Positions 52,539 through 63,430 of a stretch of DNA of 64,000 nt are shown in pieces. Made by a program: the position numbers and the translations under genes. Origin of the DNA: VAZQ01 sp963725185 (GTDB lineage Bacteria; Pseudomonadota; Alphaproteobacteria; Rhizobiales; Xanthobacteraceae). Below the pieces are notes generated by a model. It worked only from the letters and a program-made list of their open reading frames with translations. It was not told the origin of the DNA and did no database searches. How positions within the stretch are numbered: the stretch's first letter is position 1; each line of letters begins with the position of its first letter. The stretch is from positions 1,302,001-1,366,000 of the forward strand of contig CAVRXO010000006.1 in NCBI GenBank assembly GCA_963725185.1, written 5' to 3'.

Positions 52539-53540
52539 ATGGCGTTCGAGCGCATCGCGGTGATCGGGGCAGGCGCCTGGGGCACCGCGCTCGCCAACGT
52601 GCATCGGCGCGCGCCGGCCGCACGCGTGACGCTCGTGAGCCCGCGATCAGGCGGGCGCCGAGCGATTGCGCGACGCGGGAGAGCCCGCGCCTGCCGGGCC
52701 GTCCGGATCGACGACCGCGTCGCGATCGCGGCGCCGAGCGCGGCGGCCTGGCGGCGCAGGATGCGATCCTGCTGGCGGTGCCGGCGCAGCCGTTGCGCGC
52801 CGTTGCGGCGTCGCGGCCGCGCGCTCGCCGCCGGCACGCCGGTGATCGCCTGCGCCAAGGGCATCGAGCGCGGCACCGCGACGCTTCATGACCGAGATGA
52901 TCGCCGAATGCGCTGCCGGCCGCGGTGCCCGCGATCCTGTCGGGGCCGAGCTTCGCCGAGCGACGTGGCGCGCGGCCTGCCGACCGCGGTGACGCTGGCG
53001 GCGCGGCGACGAAGCCTGGCCGCAGACGCTCGCGCCGCGCGCTCGGCTCGGCCACGTTCCGGCCCTATCATTCGACCGATGTGCGCGGCGTCGAGATCGG
53101 CGGCGCCGCCAAGAACGTGCTGGCCATCGCGGCCGGGATCGTGGCCGGCCGTGGCCTCGGCGCCAGCGCGGCGGCGGCGCTCACCACCCGCGGCTTCGCC
53201 GAGCTCGTTCCGCTTCGGCCACGCCCTGGGGGCGCGGCCCGAAACCTTGACGGGTCTTTCGGGCCTCGGCGATCTCATTCTCACCTGCTCCGAGCCCGCA
53301 GTCGCGCAACTTTTCGCTCGGCATCGCGCTCGGCAAGGGCGAGCCGCCGGCACGACGCGAGCGCCGCGGGCGGCCTCGCCGAAGGCGCGTTCACGGCGGC
53401 GGCGCTGGTCGAGATGGCCCGGCGAGGCGGGCGTCGAGATGCCGATCGCCACCGCGGTCGCGGCCATTCTCGAGGGCGCATCGAGCGTCGATGCAGCGAT
53501 CGAAAATTTGTTGACGCGCCCGTTCCGAGCAGAAGGATGA
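52539..53540 (+). CDS. gpsA: NAD(P)H-dependent glycerol-3-phosphate dehydrogenase, frameshifted
   Basis: MAFERIAVIGAGAWGTALANV (Rossmann GxGxxG) starts at 52539. Later pieces, each in a different frame, are ACAKGIERGTA, ILSGPSFAE, TFRPYHSTDVRGVEIGGAAKNVLAIAAGIVAG (catalytic lysine in GAAKN), ETLTGLSGLGDLILTC and GVEMPIATAVAAILEGASSV. At least seven breaks lie between 52600 and 53430, for example an extra C in GAG(C)GACG near 52965. The enzyme makes glycerol-3-phosphate for phospholipids and is usually essential. The TGA overlaps a possible upstream start of the EVE gene (ATGA). Confidence 0.85.
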   Translation: MAFERIAVIGAGAWGTALANVHRRAPAARVTLVSPRSGGRRAIARRGRARACRAVRIDDRVAIAAPSAAAWRRRMRSCWRCRRSRCAPLRRRGRALAAGTPVIACAKGIERGTATLHDRDDRRMRCRPRCPRSCRGRASPSDVARGLPTAVTLAARRRSLAADARAARSARPRSGPIIRPMCAASRSAAPPRTCWPSRPGSWPAVASAPARRRRSPPAASPSSFRFGHALGARPETLTGLSGLGDLILTCSEPAVAQLFARHRARQGRAAGTTRAPRAASPKARSRRRRWSRWPGEAGVEMPIATAVAAILEGASSVDAAIENLLTRPFRAEG

Positions 53541-53545
53541 AACCG

Positions 53546-53966
53546 ATGGCCTACTGGCTCTTGAAGACCGAACCCGACACGTTGTCCTGGGACCACCAGC
53601 GCGAGCGCGGCGCCAAGGGCGAGCCCTGGACCGGCGTGCGCAATTTCACCGCCCGCCGGAACCTGAAGGAGATGAAGAAGGGCGACCACGCCTTCTTCTA
53701 TCACACCGGCGACGAGAAGCAGATCGTCGGCATCGTCGAGGTGATCCGGGAATCCTATCCGGACCCGACCGATGCGGACGGAAAGTTCCTCGCCGGTCGA
53801 CGTGAAGGCGGTCGAGCCGCTGCCAAAGCCGGTGACGCTCGCCGCCATCAAGGCCGAGCCGCGCCTCAAGGACATGGCGCTGGTCAAATATTCGCGGCTG
53901 TCGGTGCAGCCCGTCACCGCCGCGGAATGGAAGATCGTCTGCCAGATGGCCGGCAAGAAGGGGTGA
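53546..53966 (+). CDS. EVE-domain protein, one frameshift
   Basis: MAYWLLKTEPDTLSWDHQRE is the classic start of the EVE family; an in-frame ATG at 53537 overlaps the gpsA stop. AFFYHTGDEKQIVGIVEVIRESYPDPT and, after an extra G near 53797 (GCCG(G)TCGACG), VDVKAVEPLPKPVTLAAIKAEP and LSVQPVTAAEWKIVCQMAG follow. About 140 residues. EVE domains (PUA-like) bind modified bases in RNA or DNA. The tsaD-gpsA-EVE order is conserved in Alphaproteobacteria, and a YciI-like gene often found between is absent. Confidence 0.88.
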
Positions 53967-54010
53967 CCGCAGCGCTGGTGATGGACGCGTCATCGGCCGA
54001 GGTCTGGATA

Positions 54011-54072
54011 CTTTTCCCGGACGCGGTGCAGCGCGCAGCCCTTGCGAAGCGGTGCGCCGCTGATCCGGGATC
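54011..54072. repeat. Palindromic repeat family C, left half only
   Basis: CTTTTCCCGGACGCGGTGCA and the following bases up to GATCCGGGATC (62 bases) are identical to 54862-54923. The right half of the palindrome is missing, and the sequence changes abruptly to DUF1761 coding sequence at 54070-54073. Confidence 0.9.
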
Positions 54073-54435
54073 TGGTACACGAGCCTGGCCAAGATCTGGA
54101 CGGCGGCGCTCGGCACCACGCGCCGGAACGTGTGCACGAGCAGAGCAGCGACCGGGCAGCTATCTCCCCTTCATCTACGCGTTCGTGGCGGAGCTGATCA
54201 TGCGCCTGGGTGCTGGCGCGGCCGGGTCTGGGGCATTTCGGCGCCGGACAGGTAACGCTGCTCAACGGCGTCGAGTCTTGGGCGCGTTCTGCTGGCTCGG
54301 CTTCGTGATCACGACGCTGGCGGTCAATTACAGCTTCGCGTATCGCGACCCGCGGCTGATATTGATCGACGGCCGGCGCCATGGCTGGTCGGGTTGCTGC
54401 TCATGGGCGCCATTATCGGCTTCATGGGCGTGTGA
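54070..54435 (+). pseudogene. DUF1761 membrane protein, N-terminally truncated and frameshifted
   Basis: IWYTSLAKIWTAALGTT (from 54070) matches the conserved segment that in DUF1761 proteins follows a first membrane helix. YLPFIYAFVAELIM, GAFCWLGFVITTLAVNYSFAYRDPRLILIDG and a C-terminal helix to MGV-stop (54433-54435) follow in changing frames. The start codon and about 25 residues including helix 1 are missing. The sequence begins exactly at the edge of the half repeat, so the gene was cut there by recombination or by assembly across repeat copies. Confidence 0.7.
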
Positions 54436-54502
54436 TGGTGTACAAGAAAATCGATGCTCTATGGCGGCGAAACAAGCAATTTCTCGGGAGATCGCGCAAC
54501 TC

Positions 54503-54702
54503 ATGCGTGCTCGCCTTGCTCGTACCTGATGCTGGCTCGCACTCGCGGCGTTCGCCGGCACCGCCACGTTCGCGGTCCGGTCCGTCGCGCAGGACCAGCC
54601 CAATCCGACGGATGCGTACGCCGGCGATCGTTTACCCCGAACATGGGCGATCCGATGCAGGTCCTGATCCATGCCGCGGCACGCCAAGCTTCGGCCTCGT
54701 GC
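54503..54702 (+). pseudogene. Fragment of a cytochrome c-like protein paralogous to the one at 17864
   Basis: MRARLAR, then after small frame changes ALAAFAGTATFAVRSVAQDQPNPTDAYAGDRF, TPNMGDPMQVLI and PRHAKLGL mirror the N-terminal third of the protein at 17864-18385 (FNPQMSALMNMLIQPRHAKLGLAG). The similarity stops at about 54700, where an oppositely oriented GIY-YIG fragment begins. The haem-binding part is missing. At least three frame changes lie inside the fragment. Confidence 0.65.
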
Positions 54703-54797
54703 ACCGTCATCCGCGCGGCGAGGTCACCGGTCACGCCGACATACAGCACACCGCGTCGACAATTTGCGAGGATGTAGACGAAGAAACGCTCGACCAT
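54700..54797 (-). pseudogene. N-terminal fragment of a GIY-YIG nuclease-family protein
   Basis: ATG 54797 begins MVERFFVYILANCRRGVLYVGVTGDLAARM, the GIY-YIG core (Y-I-L...L-Y-V-G-V-T-x-D-L). Full-length relatives of this class have about 90-100 residues and continue with a His and Glu region; here the similarity ends after about 33 residues, where the cytochrome fragment starts on the other strand. Confidence 0.7.
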
Positions 54798-54860
54798 CGC
54801 AGTAGCTCGCCTTGGTAGCCAAAGCAACACGACGCTCAGAGGGAAAAACGGGGCCTAGAT

Positions 54861-55041
54861 GCTTTTCCCGGACGCGGTGCAGCGCGCAGCCCTTGCGAAG
54901 CGGTGCGCCGCTGATCCGGGATCGTTACAAAACATGTCCTCTCGACCGCGGCGATGGTTCCGGGCTCCGAGCCTGTAACGATCCCGGGTCTGCAGCGCAG
55001 CACTCCGCAAGAGCTGCGTGCTGCGCTGCGCCCGGGAAAAG
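54861..55041. repeat. Palindromic repeat family C, copy 3
   Basis: Ends GCTTTTCCCGG and CCCGGGAAAAGG; inner arms GGGATCGTTAC and GTAACGATCCC. 181 bp without the extra module of the 45815 copy. The first 62 bases after the opening G repeat 54011-54072 exactly. Confidence 0.88.
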
Positions 55042-55061
55042 GACGAAGGCTTCGGCTTTCC

Positions 55062-56056
55062 TTACTCCACCTTCAAACCTATTGCGGCGATCACCTTGCC
55101 GTATTTGTCGTAGTCGGCGCGGATGCGGGCGGCGAATTCGGCTGGCGTGGTGATGTAGGGATCGCCGGAGCCGGCGGCGGCGAGCTTGTCCATCACCTCC
55201 GGCTGCGCCAGCACCGCGTTCACCTGCGTACGCAGCCGCGCGACGATGTCGCGCCGCGTTCCGACCGGGGCGAACAGGCCCTGCCAGAGGGTGACCTCAT
55301 AGTCCGGGTAGAGCTCGGAGATGGAGGGCAGGTCGGGCAAGCGCCGGCGAGCGGCGGCGACCGCTGACGGCGAGCCCGCGCAGCTCGCCCGATTGAATGA
55401 GCGAAGCGACCGAGCCGCCGCCGAACATCGCCGCGACGTCGCCCGCCATGACCCCGAGCGCGGCCGGTCCGCCGCCCTTGTAGGGCACATGGGTGAGGTT
55501 GATCCCGGCGGTCTGCTTGAGCATCTCCATGGCCAGGTGATGCTCGCTGCCGTTGCCGATCGAGGCATAGAACAAGGGCGGGTCGGCGCGGCGGGCAAAA
55601 TCGATGAAATCGCGCAAGCCCTGCGGAGGCAGCTTGGGATTGGCCGCCAGCAGCAGCGCGTTCGACACCAGGCTCGCCACCGGCAACAGATCCTTGAGCG
55701 GATCGATCGACATCCGCGCATAGAGATGCGGATTGATGCCGAACAGCGCGCTCGGCCCCAGCAGCAGCGTGTAGCCGTCGGGCGCCGCGCCGGCCACGAG
55801 CTCGCCCGCGAGATTGCCGTTGGAGCCGGGCCTGTTCTCCACCACCACGGGCTGGCCCAGGCGTGCCGCCAGCGGCTGACCGATGGCGCGGGCCACCAGA
55901 TCGGCGGCGCCGCCCGGCGGATACGATACCAAGAGCCGGATCGGCCGGCTGGGATAGGATTGCGCCATTGCGGCGACCGCTCGATGCCACGCTCGTGATT
56001 GCAGCGCTCGCCGAGACCGCGAGCGCCATTGCGAGGAGCAGACCCAAACGGCGCAC
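55062..56056 (-). CDS. Tripartite tricarboxylate transporter (TctC/Bug) binding protein, two frameshifts
   Basis: About 330 residues from GTG 56056 (CGGAGGG upstream). The signal region MRRLGLLLAMALAVSASA is followed, after an extra G near 55988, by YPSRPIRLLVSYPPGGAADLVARAIGQPLA, RPGSNGNLAGELVAGAAPDGYTLLLG, ASIGNGSEHHLAMEMLKQTAGINLTHVPYKGGGPAALGVMAG and MFGGGSVASLIQSGELRGLAVS. After an extra C near 55341 come LPSISELYPDYEVTLWQGLFAP and the C-terminus. These are hallmarks of the Bug family that binds carboxylates. No TctA/TctB membrane genes are adjacent. Confidence 0.9.
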
Positions 56057-56075
56057 GGCTTGGCCCTCCGCCCGT

Positions 56076-56582
56076 TCAAATATTGTGGCCGCGCTTTCGC
56101 AATTCCTCGATCATGCGGTTGCGCAGGTCGACGGCGATCTCCTGGCCGAACTTCTGGCCCAGGCCGAGGCTTTCCTGGGCGACCACCGGCATCTTCTCCA
56201 AGAACTTCTGCCCGATCGGCCCGCGATAGAAGTCCGTGAGCTGGCGCAGCTCGTCGGCGGTGAAGTTGCGCGCGTAGATGAGGGCCATGCCGTCCGCGAA
56301 GGCATCGCTGCGCGCTTTCATGCTCTCGATCAGCTGCGGCATGATTGCATCGAAGTCGCGCGCGACCTCGGCGCGGCCCTGGACGATCGCCGGCTTGAGC
56401 TGCTGCATCAAGAGGGGCAGGATCGTCGTGAGCTGGTCGGCTGCGCGCGAAGCGGTGACCAACTCGCGCGCGGCCGCGACGGCGTCGGGCGCTGGCGCCG
56501 GCGATTGCGCGGCGGCGGGCCGGCCGCTCGGCAACATGAAGGCAATCAGCACGGCGACGACAATCGACACGCGGCGGTGCAT
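56076..56582 (-). CDS. Exported DUF2059 protein
   Basis: The protein has 168 residues, with AGGAGA upstream of ATG 56582. A signal peptide (VSIVVAVLIAFMLPSGRPAAAQS) is followed by an all-helical domain with ALIYARNFTADELRQLTDFYRGPIGQKFLEKMP, the DUF2059 core. It is probably periplasmic with unknown role. It lies just upstream of the TctC-like gene on the same strand (19-base gap) and divergent from acs. Confidence 0.88.
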   Translation of the reverse strand: MHRRVSIVVAVLIAFMLPSGRPAAAQSPAPAPDAVAAARELVTASRAADQLTTILPLLMQQLKPAIVQGRAEVARDFDAIMPQLIESMKARSDAFADGMALIYARNFTADELRQLTDFYRGPIGQKFLEKMPVVAQESLGLGQKFGQEIAVDLRNRMIEELRKRGHNI

Positions 56583-56797
56583 GCAATTCTCCTGCGACGA
56601 TCCCGGCCCGAGCGCCTTTATACACCACAGCGGCCCGCGATGGCCCGCCATTCGGCTCTCGCATCGGCCGCTCGCTTGCCCGACCCGCGCAACCACGACA
56701 TGCCTTGGTCTTGTCGCTTGTCGCAACGCTGACGCATAATGAACCAAATGTGCGGGACGGCGTGCCTGCGCGGGCCTGCGTCAGGGTGGAGGAAGAA

Positions 56798-58745
<1,948 letters not shown>

Positions 58746-58748
58746 CCC

Positions 58749-58841
58749 GTAGGGCGCAATCGCTTTATTGCGCCATCGGTCCCGCAGGCGACGCAATCCA
58801 TGGGCGGCGCCGAACGGCGCAATAAAGCGATTGCGCCCTAC
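58749..58841. repeat. Palindromic repeat family A, copy 3
   Basis: GTAGGGCGCAATCGCTTTAT at the left and its inverse ending TTGCGCCCTAC at the right, starting three bases after the acs stop codon. 93 bp; the loop differs from the other copies. Confidence 0.9.
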
Positions 58842-58953
58842 GTCGAAAATTTACCGGACGCTTACCCTGTTTCGAGCTTCCGGCTGAGGCGCGGTCGAGT
58901 TTGGATTATGGTTCTTAACCATATGGTCCAGGCTTGATCGCTTTGGGGGGTCC

Positions 58954-59472
58954 ATGCATCACCGGTCTAAAATTTTGGCCGCCTGCGCGGCGGCCGCGTG
59001 TCTCGTCACGATCGCGGCAGCGCCGCAGGCGCATGCGAGCGCCAATGTGGTGGCGTTCGGCGGCTATGCGCCCGGCACCATCGTGGTGAGGACCAACGAG
59101 CGCCGGCTTTATCTGGTGGTCGATGGCCAGCACGCCCTGCGCTACCCGGTCGGCGTCGGCAAGGCCGGCAAGCAGTGGCAGGGCACCTCGCATATCGACG
59201 GCAAATACGTGAGGCCCGCGTGGTCGCCGCCGGCGGAAGTCAAGCGCGACAAGCCATCCCTGCCCGACGTGATTCCCGGCGGCACGCCGCAGAATCCCAT
59301 GGGCGTTGCCGCCATGACGCTCGCCGGCACCGAATACGCCATCCACGGCACCAACATGCCGGGCTCCATCGGCGGCTTCGTGTCCTACGGCTGCATCCGC
59401 ATGTACAACCAGGACATCGTCGACCTGTTCGAGCGCGTGAGCGTCGGGACCACCGTGGTGGTGACGCGCTAG
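58954..59472 (+). CDS. L,D-transpeptidase (YkuD/ErfK family), exported
   Basis: The protein has 172 residues. The signal peptide (ILAACAAAACLVTIAAAPQAHA) is followed by the YkuD domain: TIVVRTNERRLYLVVDGQHALRYPVGVGKAGKQW, PEVK-type PAEVKRDKP, TEYAIHGTN with the conserved histidine, and the catalytic cysteine in SYGCIRMYNQDIVDLF. It cross-links peptidoglycan through meso-diaminopimelate or attaches lipoproteins to it. Confidence 0.93.
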   Translation: MHHRSKILAACAAAACLVTIAAAPQAHASANVVAFGGYAPGTIVVRTNERRLYLVVDGQHALRYPVGVGKAGKQWQGTSHIDGKYVRPAWSPPAEVKRDKPSLPDVIPGGTPQNPMGVAAMTLAGTEYAIHGTNMPGSIGGFVSYGCIRMYNQDIVDLFERVSVGTTVVVTR

Positions 59473-59539
59473 GCGGATGGGACGGAGGTCGCTTTTTCCG
59501 CGGTTGTTCAGCGGTAGCGTAGCGAGGCTCAGCCTTTGA

Positions 59540-59693
59540 ACTTTTCCCGGGCGCAGTGCAGCACGTAGCCCTTGCGGAGTGCTGCGCCGCAGACCCGGGA
59601 TCGTTACGGGCTCCGAGTGTTTGAGGCTCAGAGTTTCGGACGATCCCGGATCTGCAGTGCAGCGCTACGCGCTGCACTGCGTCCGGGAAAAGT
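59540..59693. repeat. Palindromic repeat family C, copy 4
   Basis: Ends ACTTTTCCCGGGCGC and CCGGGAAAAGT; inner GGGATCGTTACGGGCTCCGA and inverse CGGACGATCCC with more divergence than the other copies. 154 bp, between the L,D-transpeptidase and DUF1674 genes. Confidence 0.85.
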
Positions 59694-59746
59694 ACGGAGG
59701 CCGTGCCCGCCCGCCGGCCGCGTCTTCGCTTCAAAGATCCAACGCT

Positions 59747-59998
59747 TCAGAAATCCGAGGCCACGCCTTTGACTTCCCAGTCGCCGTAGCGGGTCGGCTC
59801 GAGGCCGCCGCGGCCGCCGATTTCTTGCGGGCGCTTGCGACGTGTTTCGCGCGCGCTCGGCGCGCCGGGCGGCGGCCTCGGCGAGCGCGCGTCGCGCGGC
59901 CGGCCCAAGCGGCTTCGCCGGCGCCTTGTTGGCTCCGTCCTCGGTCGCGGCGCCGTCGGCCGGCGCCCGGGCGGGGAACTGTCCTTTGTCTCGGTCAT
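59747..59998 (-). CDS. DUF1674 (succinate dehydrogenase assembly factor 4-like) protein, frameshifted
   Basis: The end of the gene, PQEIGGRGGLEPTRYGDWEVKGVASDF, is the invariant C-terminus of the DUF1674/SdhAF4 family. Upstream, the neighbouring frame has KPLGPAARRALAEAAARRAERAR, the usual middle part, and the start METK-like MTETKDSS (59998) is back in the first frame, so two shifts near 59965 and 59835 are inferred. About 80 residues. SdhAF4 helps insert flavin into SdhA. It is divergent from rsmB, a frequent arrangement in this group. Confidence 0.75.
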   Translation of the reverse strand: MTETKDSSPPGRRPTAPRPRTEPTRRRRSRLGRPRDARSPRPPPGAPSARETRRKRPQEIGGRGGLEPTRYGDWEVKGVASDF

Positions 59999-60105
59999 GG
60001 ATCTTAGATGCGCCGCCGCGCGCCGGCGTCAAGTCCGGGGTCATCGGGCGTCTCCGCACTCCGGTTTTGGTTTCGCCGGGGACGAAAACAGCCTACTTAC
60101 CGCCG

Positions 60106-61488
60106 ATGTCGAAAAAACCTCTGAGCGCGAAGCAATCGCGGGAACCGCGCCGCGCTGCCGCGCCGGAGCCACCGGGCCTGCCGGCGCGCCGCCTTGCGGC
60201 AGATATCCTGGACGGCGTGCTGCGCCGGCACCGGCCGCTCGACGAGCTCATCGATCTTGCCGCCAATCCTGCTTTGGCGGCGCTGGCCGACCGCGACCGC
60301 GCCCTGGTGCGCCATCTGGCGGCGACCGTGTTGCGCCGGCTCGGCACGTTGCGGTACATCCTCGGCCTTTTCCTCGACCGCGGCCTGCCGGCCGATGCGC
60401 CGCGGGCCGAGACCGCGCTGCTGATCGGGACGGCGCAGATCCTCTGGCTCGAGGTGCCCGACCATGCGGCCGTCGATCTCGCGGTGCGGCTGGTCCAGGC
60501 CGACCGCCGTGCCGCGCGCTATGCCGGCCTGGTCAATGCGGTGTTGCGGCGGGTAGCACGGGACGGCGCCAAGCATCTGGCCGGAGTCGATACCACGCTC
60601 TTGGACACGCCCAATTGGCTGATGGGGCGCTGGGCCACAACCTACGGGACCCAAACCGCGCGCGCGATCGCGGCCGCGAACGCGCAAGAGCCGGCCCTCG
60701 ATCTCACGGTAAAGAGCGATCCCGCCGCATGGGCGGCCCAGCTGGGCGGGCGCGTGCTTGCGACCGGAACCGTGCGGGCACTGGTGCACGGGCCGGTGCC
60801 GGGCTTGCCGGGTTATCCGGACGGCGCCTGGTGGGTTCAGGATGCAGCGGCGGCCTTGCCGGCGCGCTTGCTGGGCGATGTCGGCGGCAAGACCGTGGCC
60901 GATCTTTGCGCCGCCCCCGGCGGCAAAACCGCGCAGCTCGCCGCCGCGGGGGCCCGCGTGGTCGCGGTCGATCGGGCGCAATCCCGCATCGACCGGGTCG
61001 CGCTCAATCTCAAGCGGCTCGGCCTGGCGGCGGAGATCGTGACCGACGACATCCTCAACCCTGATTTCGCCCGCTGGCCGGTGACCGAGTTCGACGCCAT
61101 CCTGCTCGATGCGCCGTGCTCCTCGACCGGGACCATCCGCCGCCATCCGGACGTGCCGTGGCGCAAGCAGCCTGACGACATCGCCACGCTCGCCGCCATG
61201 CAGCGCGCGATGCTGGTGCGCGCGGCCGAGCTCCTCAAACCGGGCGGCCTTCTGGTCTACTGCACCTGCTCGCTCGAGCCCGAGGAAGGCATCGAGGTCG
61301 TCACCGATTTCCTCGCCCGCGATGCGCGTTTCCGCCGCTGGCCGGTCGCGGCGGCCGAGCTCGACGGCATCCAGGAGTTGCTCACGCCGGCCGGCGATCT
61401 GCGCACGCTGCCCTGCCACTTCGCCGATCCGGACCCGCGCATGGCGGGCCTCGACGGGTTCTTTGCGGCCCGGCTCGAGCGGGTTTGA
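60106..61488 (+). CDS. rsmB: 16S rRNA (cytosine-C5) methyltransferase RsmB-like
   Basis: The protein has 460 residues from ATG 60106. The N-terminal NusB-like domain (RLAADILDGVLRRHRPLDEL, ALVRHLAATVLRRLGTLRYIL, YAGLVNAVLRRVAR) is followed by the methyltransferase: GAWWVQDAAAALPARLLGDVGGKTVADLCAAPGGKTAQLA, VVAVDRAQSRIDRVALNLKRL, FDAILLDAPCSSTGTIRRHPDVPW and LLVYCTCSLEPEEG, with both motif IV and VI cysteines. It methylates C967 of 16S rRNA in E. coli. The first 50 residues overlap no other gene. Confidence 0.94.
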   Translation: MSKKPLSAKQSREPRRAAAPEPPGLPARRLAADILDGVLRRHRPLDELIDLAANPALAALADRDRALVRHLAATVLRRLGTLRYILGLFLDRGLPADAPRAETALLIGTAQILWLEVPDHAAVDLAVRLVQADRRAARYAGLVNAVLRRVARDGAKHLAGVDTTLLDTPNWLMGRWATTYGTQTARAIAAANAQEPALDLTVKSDPAAWAAQLGGRVLATGTVRALVHGPVPGLPGYPDGAWWVQDAAAALPARLLGDVGGKTVADLCAAPGGKTAQLAAAGARVVAVDRAQSRIDRVALNLKRLGLAAEIVTDDILNPDFARWPVTEFDAILLDAPCSSTGTIRRHPDVPWRKQPDDIATLAAMQRAMLVRAAELLKPGGLLVYCTCSLEPEEGIEVVTDFLARDARFRRWPVAAAELDGIQELLTPAGDLRTLPCHFADPDPRMAGLDGFFAARLERV

Positions 61489-61669
61489 GGGGGCTGCGCA
61501 ATTGTGCCCAGTTGGCCGCCGCCCAACCCTTCTGTATCTTCCGGCGGCGGGCCAAAAACGCTGTGATTCTCGGGTGTGGAACGCATGAGCTTGTCCCAAA
61601 GGTCTGCAACCCCCGCTTCTGCGCGGGTCAGGCCTTCCGGGTATCATGCTCCAGGGAGCGAACGGATCG

Positions 61670-63430
61670 ATGGCGCGCGTTTCGGTCGCGGAACATACCA
61701 AACTGTCCGTGTTCGTGGCGCGCGGCTTGGCTCGCAAGCTCATCAGCCGGGCGAGCGGGCACGCCCTGTTCAATTGGCCGTTCCCTGCCAAGACCGATCG
61801 CCTGGTCGTCTCGCCGCAGGACTTGCGGACCGCTGACGCCACCAGGGCGAGCGAGATCTATGCCGGCCGCTTCGTGTTCGCCGGCAAGGTGGTCACCTGC
61901 GATGCCCGCTCGCCGTTCGAGATCGCCCCGCCGTCGGAGGACTGGGCGATCGCGCTCCTGGGCTTCGGCTGGCTGCGGCATTTGCGCGCCGCCAATTCGG
62001 GCATCACGCGCGCCAATGCGCGCGCGCTGGTGGACGAATGGATCACCTCGCACAGCAGCCTGGAGCCGATCGCCTGGCGCCCCGAGGTCCTGGGCCGGCG
62101 GGTCATCTCCTGGCTCAGCCAAGCGACCCTGCTGCTTGACGATTCCGACGTCCGCTTCTACCGCCGGTTCATTCGCAGCCTGACCCGGCATGTGCGCCGC
62201 TTGCGCCGGGTCGCCGCGGATGCGCCCGACGGCGTGCCGCGCCTGCAAACCATGATAGCGCTCACCTATGCGTCGCTGTGCATGGCCGGGCAGGCCCGAC
62301 ACAGCCGCGCGGCCACCAAGCGGCTGGGCGACGAGCTGGAGCGGCAGATCCTTCCTGACGGCGGCCATATCAGCCGCAATCCGGGCGCCCTGATCGAGCT
62401 TCTGGTCGATCTCCTGCCGCTGCGCCAGCTGTTCACGGCCCGCAACCTGGCGCCCCCCGAGGCGCTCCTCAACGCCATCGACCGGATGATGCCGATGCTG
62501 CGCTTCTTCCGCCATGGCGACGGCAGCTTCGCCTTGTTCAACGGCATGGGGCCGACGCCGACCGACCTGCTCACCACCATCCTGGCCTATGACGATGCGC
62601 GCGGCACGCCGGTCGCGAACGCGCCCCATTCGGGCTACCAGCGGATCGAGGCCAATGGCACCGTGGTGCTGATGGATACCGGCACGCCGCCCCCCCTGGC
62701 GGTGAGCACCGAGGCGCATGCCGGCTGCCTGTCGTTCGAGCTGTCGACACGGCAGAACCGGATCGTGGTCAATTGCGGGCTGCCGGCGACCAGCCGCGAC
62801 AGCTGGCGGCAAGTGGCGCGCTCGACCGCCGCCCATTCGACGGTGACGCTCAACGAGGTTTCGTCGTGCCGGTTCGTCGAATCGGGGCCGATCAAGCGCC
62901 TGCTCAACGGGGCGCCGATCGTGAGCGGTCCGCAGCGCGTCACCGCCGACCGCGGCGTGCAGGACGGCGCCATCGTGCTGCGCACCGCCCACGACGGCTA
63001 CGCGGCGAACTTCGACGTCATCCACCAGCGTTCCTTGCTGCTCGCAGCCGATGGCAAGCGGCTCGACGGCGAAGACCTCTTCACGCCGGCGCTCGGCAAC
63101 GCGATCGCAACCGGCCGCGACCACTTCGCGATCCGCTTCCACCTGCATCCCTCGGTCAAGGCCAACCGCCTGTCCGACACCCACGGCGCCATGCTGGTGA
63201 TGGCCAACAAGGAGGTGTGGACGTTCACCGCCTACGAGGACCGGATCGATCTCGAGGAGAGCGTCTACCTGGCGGGCAACGACGGCCCGCGCCGAACCGT
63301 GCAGCTGGTGATTCATGGCCGGGCCCGCAGCGTGATGCGGGTGCAGTGGACATTTGCAATGTCGGCCGCAATGCCGCCGAGCACCGGAACGCGCCGGGGA
63401 CGGGGCGAGGACTTGCAGCTGCCGCTGTGA
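61670..63430 (+). CDS. Heparinase II/III-family protein
   Basis: The protein has 586 residues from ATG 61670 (an ATG at 61646 would add 8). The N-terminal alpha/alpha toroid (LGFGWLRHLRAANSGITRANARALVDEWI, LVDLLPLRQLFTARNLAPPEALLNAIDRMMPMLRFFRHGDGSFALFNGMGP) is followed by the beta-sandwich domain (AGCLSFELSTRQNRIVVNCGLP, AHSTVTLNEVSSCRFVE). Such genes sit after rsmB in most Alphaproteobacteria. No signal peptide is visible, and the substrate, possibly a cell-envelope polysaccharide, is unknown. Confidence 0.9.
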   Translation: MARVSVAEHTKLSVFVARGLARKLISRASGHALFNWPFPAKTDRLVVSPQDLRTADATRASEIYAGRFVFAGKVVTCDARSPFEIAPPSEDWAIALLGFGWLRHLRAANSGITRANARALVDEWITSHSSLEPIAWRPEVLGRRVISWLSQATLLLDDSDVRFYRRFIRSLTRHVRRLRRVAADAPDGVPRLQTMIALTYASLCMAGQARHSRAATKRLGDELERQILPDGGHISRNPGALIELLVDLLPLRQLFTARNLAPPEALLNAIDRMMPMLRFFRHGDGSFALFNGMGPTPTDLLTTILAYDDARGTPVANAPHSGYQRIEANGTVVLMDTGTPPPLAVSTEAHAGCLSFELSTRQNRIVVNCGLPATSRDSWRQVARSTAAHSTVTLNEVSSCRFVESGPIKRLLNGAPIVSGPQRVTADRGVQDGAIVLRTAHDGYAANFDVIHQRSLLLAADGKRLDGEDLFTPALGNAIATGRDHFAIRFHLHPSVKANRLSDTHGAMLVMANKEVWTFTAYEDRIDLEESVYLAGNDGPRRTVQLVIHGRARSVMRVQWTFAMSAAMPPSTGTRRGRGEDLQLPL

